This document shows positions 35,701 to 41,686 of a DNA stretch of 64,000 nucleotides, in pieces (positions within the stretch are counted from its first letter, which is position 1; each line of letters begins with the position of its first letter). The notes beneath the pieces were generated by a model. That model had not been told where the DNA came from. It worked only from the letters and a program-made list of their open reading frames with translations, and ran no database searches. A program made the translations under genes and the position numbers. This stretch comes from Longispora albida DSM 44784 (GTDB lineage: Bacteria > Actinomycetota > Actinomycetes > Mycobacteriales > Micromonosporaceae). The DNA lies in the NCBI RefSeq assembly GCF_000379825.1, contig NZ_KB903834.1, forward strand, positions 62,189 to 126,188, given 5' to 3'.

Positions 35701-36614
35701 GCGTGCTCGCCTACTGGCAGCACACAGGTCCCACGTTCCGCCTCGGCCGTAACCGCGGCTCCGCCGGATGCCACAGCTTCGACCCCGCAACCCCCGTCCT
35801 CATGGCAGACGGCACCACCAAACCCATCGCCGACGTCGAAACCGGCGACGAAGTCACCGCCACCGACCCTGAAACCGGGCAGACCAGCACCCAGCCCGTC
35901 ACCGCAGTCCACCGCAACGAAGACATCCAGCTCACCGACCTCACCCTCACCACGGAGGCCGGTAGCGACGTCACCCTCACCACCACCTGGAACCACCCCT
36001 TCTGGAACCAGACCACCAGCGGCTGGACCGAGGCTTCAGACCTCGAACCCGGCGACACCCTCGCCACCACCACCGGCGAGACCATCACCGTCGCAGCCAT
36101 CAGCAACTACATCAGCACCCGCGACATGCACGACCTCACCATCGCCACCATCCACACCTACTACGTCATGGCAGGCGGCACACCCGTCCTCGTCCACAAC
36201 ACCGGAGGCTGCACACCCAGCGCAGCAGCAGCCGCCATCAGCAACCTTCGCGGCAAGATCACCAGCGGGCAGATGCTCGACTCCGAAGGCAAGCCCATCG
36301 GGGCAGGAGTCAGCAGCGGCAGAGACGAATCAAGCGCAAAGATCAATGAGTTTCTCAGCCAGCAGCCGGACGTCGCGATGCCCCCGCGGGGCGCGCAGCA
36401 TCCGGCAGCCGATCACGTGGAAGTCAAATTCGCTATGTGGATGCGGGAAAACGGCGTCACGGACGCTGACGTGATCATCAACAATCCCCGGGGCGTGTGC
36501 GGCGGCCCATACTCCTGCCAGGTGGCCGTGCCCGCTATCCTGCCGAAGGGGGCAACTATGAGGGTGTGGTACCCGGGCGCAACGACGCCCACAGTGCTGA
36601 CGGGCAGGGGCTGA
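29793..36614 (+). CDS. secreted RHS/YD-repeat polymorphic toxin with Hint domain and DddA-like deaminase tip
   Basis: 2273 aa. GTG 29793 follows GGGGAGGG (29779-29786). The signal peptide is about 1-28. An SpvB-like N-terminal region (FSYSVPMGVPKSAGGLDP) is followed by many YD repeats (YDPLGRLVRAWG, YDAAGQVTSTTDARG, YDALGRKTGV). The RHS core ends with ARQYNPATGRFLSADP and DPTGL near 1850. A Hint (intein-like) protease domain spans about 1992-2137 (CHSFDPATPVLMADG to VLVHN). The last ~135 residues are a deaminase domain: His2208-Val-Glu2210, then NNPRGVCGG with Cys2236 and Cys2242. This matches the SCP1.201/DddA-like cytidine deaminase family. Expected role is contact-dependent intoxication of neighbouring cells by DNA deamination. 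Confidence 0.88.
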   Translation: MLLRRGFAVPIFVTAIAFSLLPGVPVLAEPGPDAPSLNEAAAPVQPVVPKTLPAQPMPAWQVPAESWPVPGAYEAEVPELAPVTQAGQAAAPAGEGGTSAGVWSRAGTSAFSVRANATTSTLAAREPRTAKEAAAGPPAAVKVIVADRAVAKKAGIPGVMFTVKRSDGITTPGRVGVGLDYAGFAQALGSDYASRLRIVALPGCALTTPERSECQVQTPLPDSGNTWADKRVSASVTAYADQGFSSFADTPSGAYAATTGPGSFASTPLSQAGSWAAGSQSGDFSYSVPMGVPKSAGGLDPKVALSYSSQSTDSRTLATSGQTSWAGEGWDLAMGFIERQFTSCTGMPNPGDLCYASDHVTMSLGGRSTSLIIDNNTGQFKPVNDDGSKVERLNGAANGEGGNGEHWKITTVDGTQYWFGLGGRWGVDNGDVTKSAWMTPVWATQSYHRCYNANYADSHCRRAWRWNLDYVLDAKGNSMTLFYEREQNWYGAYNNTIPYLVDRGGYLSRIEYGTRQGAEGGGAPYRVLFAPAERCFVSVCSGNSAGWPDTPWDLFCYSTGCPNNQSPTFWTSVRLASVTTQYWVPPKDGVPGFYQQADQWRLKHWFPDPGDGTAPSLWLGSVEHTGGYSGNSLDSPVLYFDGQAKPNRVDYNTSIAVPPMNKYRLFRITPSTGSQTIVTYDANDTSGVGCSATLIPQSAVANDRRCFPQYFTLDPKNTTNGTGWGWFHKYVVASVKEVDVTGGSPDEWWTYNYSNEGSSTTALWRHDENYTQFDYGKRSWNRWQGYTTVHTWHGAGSSVEYSTKRYFRGMHGDRVNGSGGTRSVTLTDSWSNVLTDSLWLAGVVREEYVYDNSGASPQARRHMVYVPYEMNTSWQPYWGGYSGYQVREKEIITGTYIAAENRWRQARKQYAYDSYGLITRTADLGDSGTADDVCVDTSYARDTARHLIDYVSQTLTTTCAANPADADYLGGSQMKYDGSNYVGAAPVRGLVTQANSLHRPGSTIEWWQMATATHDSYGRVLTAADALGRTTTTTYGPQDGVPTDRVTTRNPAGHETTTTLNPGSGTPLTMTDPNGKVTTTQYDPLGRLVRAWGASRPVAAVPDVAYTYQMPSCGYSNGSYTCSPTPSVKTAKIGPSGGTIDSYQILDGRLRPRQTQTITQDGNASIADQAYDAAGRVWLTNAYKAAVSPSGTLYGTPDVNVPIQHVIAFDSLGRPVSDTLRSRGVQVFQTVTAHDGDRVTLTPPSGGTATTTIKDARGRTTALRQYLGSQPSGTYQESIFGYDRLDHMTSVKDTEGNTWTSTYDLLGRVTAKSDPDAGSVSTTYDAAGQVTSTTDARGVKLNYNYDALGRKTGVVRDAAGKLKLLASWTYDTFAKGQPASSAQHEGPDSWITSVTGYDNAYRPTGTSVTVPASQGTLAGTYTTTMTYNPDGSPATVTLPAAGGLPAETITYGYTSTGHALTMTGLDTYLSNTWYYHDGGVYQRTLGTGSKRVKITTSRDDATLRLDEVTLSLEGGSGSFIEEYKEKYAYDPAGNVRGITETKGTTTAGTQCFAYDGLRRMTEAWATGASTCQASPSQGIIGGVEPYWKSYTFDKAGSRKTETRHNSSGDTVRTYTTPAALAANPHSLTKIDTKIGAGAAATTDQFTYDAAGNTKTHNDKTFTWNDLGKVSAISNGTTTSAYVYNADGGRIMRADSSGRTVYLGALELHADTLTSSPVATRYYSSGGVIAVRTTTGGLTWMASDHHGTGQAAVNSATLAVTRKRTDPYGAARGTIPAAWPAQRGFVDGVSDPDTSYIHIGARQYNPATGRFLSADPVFDVNDPQSWHGYAYANNAPATSSDPTGLQRDNDLEGRSSIYTVEIGDTGTFYSEWDDGTATMAGFYVEPEAVDDIDRFVTAVAQQADEWKKTKPKTDPIVAVAVGIQQVCRSSANSSFHCGRTGMIDQAEKALCFRTNSCEWRIIDDISATAVGVLAYWQHTGPTFRLGRNRGSAGCHSFDPATPVLMADGTTKPIADVETGDEVTATDPETGQTSTQPVTAVHRNEDIQLTDLTLTTEAGSDVTLTTTWNHPFWNQTTSGWTEASDLEPGDTLATTTGETITVAAISNYISTRDMHDLTIATIHTYYVMAGGTPVLVHNTGGCTPSAAAAAISNLRGKITSGQMLDSEGKPIGAGVSSGRDESSAKINEFLSQQPDVAMPPRGAQHPAADHVEVKFAMWMRENGVTDADVIINNPRGVCGGPYSCQVAVPAILPKGATMRVWYPGATTPTVLTGRG

Positions 36615-36615
36615 C

Positions 36616-37149
36616 ATGATTCTGAACGCCTTCATCCACGGGCAGTTGAGCTACGCGGAAACCTGGCCAGATATGCAGGCATTGATCGACGAAGCCCTGT
36701 CGACATTGGAAGCGGAGTCGCTTAGTCCGCACTATGACCCTGGTGAGGACGCCTGGTTCATGCTGTCAGACAGGCGGCACACAGGTACAGGGGCGGACTG
36801 GCCGCAACTGATGCTCCACGTTTCGGTGAACAGGGCAACTGGCTACGGTGCTGTCATCTGGCTTGCCTCCGGCGACTACCCTGGCGAAGGAGACATCTTT
36901 GACAACGCCTGGGTTTCCGACAACCCGCAGCCTCCAGCCTTCGACCCCCGGGTTGTTGCCAGCCCGGGCGAGCCGCGGTTCCACGACCCCAGGAGTACAG
37001 TGCCCATCGAACAGGTGCGTGCTGTGCTTGAGGAGTTCTGCCGCACGGGTACCGGGATGCGGCCGGAAGGCGTCAGCTGGGCACGGAGCGAGCTGAACGG
37101 CATCCGTTTTGACGGTGACAACACAACCGGCGCCGCAATCGACCGCTGA
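36616..37149 (+). CDS. Imm1-family immunity protein
   Basis: 177 aa. It starts 1 bp after the toxin stop, with AGGGG upstream. Family-type stretches are VNRATGYGAVIWLASGD, DNAWVSDNPQPPAFDPRVV and DPRSTVPIEQVRAVLEEFC. Imm1 proteins are the usual cytoplasmic antidotes to SCP1.201-like deaminase toxins. Its placement directly after the toxin tip is the standard toxin-immunity order, so it should bind and block this deaminase. Confidence 0.85.
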   Translation: MILNAFIHGQLSYAETWPDMQALIDEALSTLEAESLSPHYDPGEDAWFMLSDRRHTGTGADWPQLMLHVSVNRATGYGAVIWLASGDYPGEGDIFDNAWVSDNPQPPAFDPRVVASPGEPRFHDPRSTVPIEQVRAVLEEFCRTGTGMRPEGVSWARSELNGIRFDGDNTTGAAIDR

Positions 37150-37251
37150 TAGCCGGCATCTGCGGGTGCTCCTGAGCGGGCACCCGCAGCTGTAGCCGAA
37201 TGATGCAGGAGCCAGCTGCCCGATTCAAGGCATGGCCGTCGTTCCGGCGGC

Positions 37252-37824
37252 TCATGCCGTTCGGTACGTGGCCGGGGTGGAGATGGTGATGGTCTGGAAG
37301 TTCACCGGCTCTCCGGCGGTCCCGAAGGCGCTGAGGACGATCCCGGCTGCGCCGGCGGCGGCGGTGATCTCGGGGTTGACGAAGGACAATGTCACGGTCG
37401 CCACGGGGCTGTCGTCACCGATGTCGAGGACGGGCTGCCACGGCGCGAGGGCACGCAGCACCTGCTGGACCCCAACGGGGTGCACCGGATACCCGCTGAG
37501 GGTAACGACCGTGACGCGTGCGATCAGCTCGACCGGGCTGGCAGGCTGGGCGGCCAGCCAGCGCTCCTGCGCGGAGCCTGCCTGTGCGGGAGTGCTGAAC
37601 GGGCCGAGGACAACGATGTCGCGGGCTCCCTGCCGGGTCTTGCTGGCAATCTCCAGTGTGGCTTCGGCCGACAGCGGCGCGCTGCAAGCAGTGGTGACGA
37701 TGAGCTGTGCCCATGGCCGGGGCTGCCCGCCGGGCGGGTCGCTGTCGGTGTGGTAGCCGGCGATCCAGTATGTGCTGGCGGGCACCGCCGCCCCGGAGTC
37801 CCGCCGAGGGATCGGATCGGTCAC
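37252..37824 (-). CDS. hypothetical protein next to the integrase
   Basis: 190 aa from GTG 37824, with GAAGGGCC upstream. Soluble beta-rich protein; readable parts are ASTYWIAGYHTDSDPPGG, GARDIVVLGPFSTPAQ and EPVNFQTITISTPATYR. No family recognised. It lies 92 bp downstream of the integrase gene on the same strand and may be co-transcribed. A role as recombination-directionality factor is possible only by position. Confidence 0.5.
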   Translation of the reverse strand: MTDPIPRRDSGAAVPASTYWIAGYHTDSDPPGGQPRPWAQLIVTTACSAPLSAEATLEIASKTRQGARDIVVLGPFSTPAQAGSAQERWLAAQPASPVELIARVTVVTLSGYPVHPVGVQQVLRALAPWQPVLDIGDDSPVATVTLSFVNPEITAAAGAAGIVLSAFGTAGEPVNFQTITISTPATYRTA

Positions 37825-37916
37825 GGTAGTCAGGCCCTTCGGCTCGCGGGATTGCAGGCAGGTGCGGCGTGCGATCGGCGGTGGTGTTCTTTGCGCAGGG
37901 TATGCGGCTCTGCGGC

Positions 37917-39416
37917 TCAGCTGTCGGTGTCCTCGCGCAGGCGGACATCCACACCTGCCGGGTCGAAGCCTCGCCCGCCGCGCGGGGCGGTGAGGATCCG
38001 GACCGTGACCAATGTGTTGATCACCAGCTGCTGGTGGGCGAGTCCCAGTCCTTCCCACACGGCTTCGATCTCATCGGCGTCGGCCTCGATCAGCGGCTTC
38101 AACGGCGAGTCCACGCTCGCCGGGGTCAGCAGCGCGTCGATCTCGTCCATGCGGGCCTTGCCGATAGCGGTCGCTTTGATCAGCTGCGCGCGGTCGATCA
38201 GCCCGAGAGCCTTGTCAGCGGCCATCTCATCCAGGTTGGTGCGGATCGCCTTGCGCTCGGCGCGCAGCTCTTTCACGTCCACCTCCGGCGCGGCGGGCCG
38301 GAGCAGGTCGATAGCGTCCTCCCGCAGCATCCGGCCCAGCACCACGCCGACGACGAGGGCGTCGACGTGCTTGACGGAGCGGATCAAGTGCGCCTTGTCC
38401 TTGCACTTGTAGGCCGGCGCCTTGTTCGCGCGGGTCACCTCGCAGAACACCGGCCGTTCCAGCGACACAGGCGTGCAGATCCCGCACATGTACACCCCGC
38501 TGCCCAGCCACCGCGGCGCCGGACCCGGCCCAGACTGGCGCGCCGGGTCGCCGAACTTGTCCTGCAACGCCCGGAACACCTCGACCTTCACGTACCCCTT
38601 CCACGGCGCGTCAGCGACCTCCTCACCCTGGTACACCATCCGGCCGATATTGCGAGGACGCAGCAGCAGATCCTTCAACGTCGCGGCCGTCATGTCCGCA
38701 CCCGTCACTGTCGGCAGCCCGCGCCTGCGCCACTCCGCCGCCAGGCTCCGCAGCGACGCACCCTGCAACGCCTTGATCGAGAAATCGTTCACCAGCTTCG
38801 TCTCCGCCTCGATCAGGGTGATCCCATCGTCTTCATGCCCGAACGGGCGCCGCCCGCCCGCGAACTCACCCGCCAGAGCCTGCCGCTCCCTCGCGGCCGA
38901 CACCCGCCGGGCGGTGTCGCGGGAGGCTTTGTTGGCCATCGCGACCATCACCCGCGCCATCGTGATATCCGCATCATTCGCCAGCCGCAGCGAACCCGTC
39001 ACCGACTCCACCTGCACCCGGGGCTTCGAAGCCTCCACCACGTCGATCAGATCCTCCAGATCACGCGGGTCACGCACCGTCCGGTCCAGATCCAGAGCCA
39101 GGAACCCGTCAGCCTCACCACGAGACAGCATGTCCAGAGCCTTACGGAACCCCGGCCGCACCGTCCGCAGCTCCTTACGCCCATCCGGCAGCAGAATCTT
39201 CCGCCGCTTGAACGCCGACGCCGCCCGCGTCTTCCCCTGCCCCGGCGACAGATCATTCTCCACGATGATCTCCCGCAGAACCCACCCCAGAACCTTCGCC
39301 TTCTCCGTGATCCGGCCCTTCTGATCCAGGTTCCCCTTACCCTCACCGTCATCCGTGAGATCCTCTAACCGCAGGTCAGACAACCTGACATACCCAATAG
39401 CACTCGATGGCTTCAT
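37917..39416 (-). CDS. large serine integrase
   Basis: 499 aa from ATG 39416 (GTG 39419 just before is possible). The N-terminal resolvase domain has the nucleophile Ser13 in GYVRLSD and the arginine-rich active site around LALDLDRTVRDPRDLEDLID. The recombinase domain follows (RRPFGHEDDGITLIEAE), then the zinc-ribbon domain with CGICTPV ... FCEV ... YKC cysteines and a helical C-terminus. It reads inward from the right junction, its start being 22 bp from the attP arm. Large serine integrases catalyse directional attP x attB integration; this one should have made the insertion described here. Confidence 0.92.
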   Translation of the reverse strand: MKPSSAIGYVRLSDLRLEDLTDDGEGKGNLDQKGRITEKAKVLGWVLREIIVENDLSPGQGKTRAASAFKRRKILLPDGRKELRTVRPGFRKALDMLSRGEADGFLALDLDRTVRDPRDLEDLIDVVEASKPRVQVESVTGSLRLANDADITMARVMVAMANKASRDTARRVSAARERQALAGEFAGGRRPFGHEDDGITLIEAETKLVNDFSIKALQGASLRSLAAEWRRRGLPTVTGADMTAATLKDLLLRPRNIGRMVYQGEEVADAPWKGYVKVEVFRALQDKFGDPARQSGPGPAPRWLGSGVYMCGICTPVSLERPVFCEVTRANKAPAYKCKDKAHLIRSVKHVDALVVGVVLGRMLREDAIDLLRPAAPEVDVKELRAERKAIRTNLDEMAADKALGLIDRAQLIKATAIGKARMDEIDALLTPASVDSPLKPLIEADADEIEAVWEGLGLAHQQLVINTLVTVRILTAPRGGRGFDPAGVDVRLREDTDS

Positions 39417-39434
39417 CACAAGATCAACCTAGCA

Positions 39435-41675
39435 ATGAAACAACGTCACAACTACGGAATCGGCAAGACCGCGCTGGCCGTGCACTGGTCACACCGGGTC
39501 AGGGACCGCTTCCCCGACGGCCAGCTCTACGTGAACCTGGCCGGCTACTCCCATCTCCCGACCGTGGGGCCGGTGGAGGCGCTGACCAGGTTCCTGCGCG
39601 CGATGGGTGTACCGCCGGAGAAGGTCCCCCTCACCCTGGACGAGGCCACCAGCATGTACCGGAGCATGCTCGCCGACCGCCGGATGCTCGTCCTGCTCGA
39701 CAACGCCGTCGACCCGGAGCAGGTCAGGCCGCTCCTGCCGACCGGGCCGGGCAGCCTCGCCCTGATCACCAGCCGGGACCGGATGGCCAGCCTCGTCGCG
39801 CTCGACGGCGCCCGCCGGCTCACCCTCGACGGGCTCAGCCCCGCCGAGAGCCTCGACCTGCTGTCCCGGGTGATCGGCCGGGCCAGGGTCGCCGCGGAAC
39901 CGGAGGCGGCCGCCGAGCTGGCCGGCCTGTGCGGCCACCTGCCACTCGCGATCCGGATCACCGCCGCGCTGCTGGCCGACCAGCCGGGTACGACCATCGC
40001 CCGGCACGTCGCCGAGCTGCGCGAGGGTGACCGGCTCGGCACGCTCGCGCTCGGCGAGGACCCGACGGCCTCGGTCCGCGCGGCGTTCGACCAGTCCTAC
40101 GAACGGCTGCCGGCCCAGGCCGCCCGGCTGTTCTGGCTGCTCGGCGCGCTGCCGTGTGCCGGGTTCGGCGCCGAGGTCGCCGCGGTGCTCCTCGGCGTCC
40201 AGCAGGACACCGCCGAGGGCCTGCTGGACCAGCTGGCCAGGACCCACCTGATCGAGCCGGCCGGCCAGGGCCGCTACACCTTCCACGACCTGCTCCGGCT
40301 CTACGCCGCAGAGCTGTCCAGCGGGCAGTCCGATGTGGAGGACAGCCTGGCCACTGTGTACGCCTGGTACGCGCACACCCTGTCGGACACGATGCTGACG
40401 ATCTTCCCGCTGACGGAACGGCGGGTGCTGCCCGAGCTCCGCCCCGGGCTGCCCCAGGTCGCCTTCGACGAGGTCCCTGGCGCGCTGGCCTGGCTGCGGC
40501 AGGAGTCGGCCAACCTCATCGCGATCGCCCGGCACACCGCGGAGCACGGCCCGTACCCGGCCTCGTGGCTGCTGATGGACCTGCTGCGCGGGTACCTGAT
40601 GCACCACGACCCGGTCGAGGGCTGGCGGGACACGGCGGAGGCCTGCCTGCGCGCCGCCCAGCGAGCAGGCAGCCACCAGGGGCAGATCGCGATGGAGCTC
40701 AACCTGAGCAACCTCTGGTACGCCCGGGGCGAGAGCACCGCCACCATCGAGCACTGCGCGAGGGCGATCGAGCTGAGCCGCGAGATCGGCGACCAGATGC
40801 TGCTCGGCACCGCCCTGAACATCCAGGGATCCGCCTACCTGCACAGCGGCCTGCTCGACGAGGCAGCTGACGCCTGGGCGGCCGCCGTGACCGCCTACAA
40901 CGCGGCCGGCCGGCCGGGCAGCGCGGCGCTCGCCAGCCTGAACCTCGCGATCGTCGGCATCGAGCGCGGCCGGCTCGCCGAGGTGGCCGCCAGCCTGCGC
41001 ACAGCGCTCGACCAGGGCAGCTACCCGGACCAGCAGCCGGAGCGCGCGGCCCGCCTCATGCTCGGCATCGCCCTGCGCGAGCTGGGCAGGTTCGAGGAGT
41101 CCGCTGAGGAACTCGCGCACGTGACCCGGCTCTACGCCGCGCACGGCGACTCCTACGGCGAGGGACAGGCGCGGAGCGCGGCGGCGCACACGCTGCTGAT
41201 GCTCGGCGACCACGCGGCAGCCCGCGAGCAGGCGGTTCTCGCGCTCGACATCATCCAGAAGCCGGGCGCGCAGTTCGGTGAGGCGTACGCCCAGGTCATC
41301 CTCGGCATGATCCTCGAAGCGATGGGCGATGAGGCCGGGGCCGGGCACCAGGCGGCAGCCCTGCGGCTGGCCAGGGAGACCGCTCAGCAGAAGGCGATCG
41401 TCCAGGCGCTGATCGGCCTGTCAGCCGTGCGCATCCGGGAGGGGGCGCACGACCAGGCGGTCACCGAGGCGGCCGAGGCAGTCGAGGTCGCTGTCGGCCT
41501 GGACTACCGCATTCTGGAGGCACCGGCCCGCGTCGCCCTGGCCAGGGCACTCCTCGCGGCCGGCGACCGACCCGGCGCGGCCGAGCAGGCCCAGCGCGCT
41601 CTCGCCCTCGCGCAGGAGATCGGGCAGCTCCCCGTGGTGGAGCGGGCTCAGGCCTTGCTGCCAGCCACGGAGTAG
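39435..41675 (+). CDS. AfsR/SARP regulator, 3' half: NB-ARC and TPR domains with element-supplied start
   Basis: 746 aa. The first ten codons (ATG 39435 onward, MKQRHNYGIG) come from the element; from Lys11 the sequence is the host regulator (KTALAVHWSHRVRDRF). NB-ARC features follow: LVLLDNAVDPEQVRPLLP (Walker B), LALITSRDRMASL (sensor), GLCGHLPLAIRI (GLPL-like) and the winged-helix stretch. From about 400 on are TPR repeats (ALNIQGSAYLHSGLLDEAAD, ARAALLAAGDRPGAAEQAQRAL-like). Only part of Walker A (GIGKT) is left. No ribosome-binding site precedes the ATG, so expression is doubtful. Codon phase matches the 5' half exactly. Confidence 0.85.
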   Translation: MKQRHNYGIGKTALAVHWSHRVRDRFPDGQLYVNLAGYSHLPTVGPVEALTRFLRAMGVPPEKVPLTLDEATSMYRSMLADRRMLVLLDNAVDPEQVRPLLPTGPGSLALITSRDRMASLVALDGARRLTLDGLSPAESLDLLSRVIGRARVAAEPEAAAELAGLCGHLPLAIRITAALLADQPGTTIARHVAELREGDRLGTLALGEDPTASVRAAFDQSYERLPAQAARLFWLLGALPCAGFGAEVAAVLLGVQQDTAEGLLDQLARTHLIEPAGQGRYTFHDLLRLYAAELSSGQSDVEDSLATVYAWYAHTLSDTMLTIFPLTERRVLPELRPGLPQVAFDEVPGALAWLRQESANLIAIARHTAEHGPYPASWLLMDLLRGYLMHHDPVEGWRDTAEACLRAAQRAGSHQGQIAMELNLSNLWYARGESTATIEHCARAIELSREIGDQMLLGTALNIQGSAYLHSGLLDEAADAWAAAVTAYNAAGRPGSAALASLNLAIVGIERGRLAEVAASLRTALDQGSYPDQQPERAARLMLGIALRELGRFEESAEELAHVTRLYAAHGDSYGEGQARSAAAHTLLMLGDHAAAREQAVLALDIIQKPGAQFGEAYAQVILGMILEAMGDEAGAGHQAAALRLARETAQQKAIVQALIGLSAVRIREGAHDQAVTEAAEAVEVAVGLDYRILEAPARVALARALLAAGDRPGAAEQAQRALALAQEIGQLPVVERAQALLPATE
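39438..39480. other. attR: right junction of serine-integrase element
   Basis: Element arm AAACAACGTCACAA (39438-39451), 13 bp, then AAGACCG (39465-39471), then host sequence GCGCTGGCCG. With 13418-13456 this rebuilds attB as TCGGG-AA-GACCGCGCT and attP as TCGGC-AA-GACCGATAC. Confidence 0.85.
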
Positions 41676-41686
41676 CCCAGAGTCCG

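Larger units (their letters stand above)
13430..39465. mobile_element. 26.0-kb integrative conjugative-type element in an AfsR gene
   Basis: Bounded by a shared 7-bp core with mirror-image 14-bp attP arms. A large serine integrase lies at the right end, reading inward from the boundary. Inside are transfer and replication-type genes (DUF2637, TraG/VirD4/HerA-like ATPase, replication-relaxation protein) and cargo (PD-(D/E)XK nuclease, PLD-SNF2 pair, XRE regulator, RHS deaminase toxin with immunity). Removing the segment rejoins the regulator in frame. No relaxase or classical replicase is recognised, so it may be an integrated plasmid or mobilisable element rather than a full ICE. Confidence 0.88.

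Noticed and set aside
34086-35996. 636-codon minus-strand open frame
   Set aside because: Antisense shadow of the RHS toxin; Val/Gly/Asp-rich with no recognisable domain.
12540-41675. Two AfsR fragments as unrelated or frameshifted genes
   Set aside because: Codon phase and P-loop continuity across matching attachment sites show one gene split by insertion.
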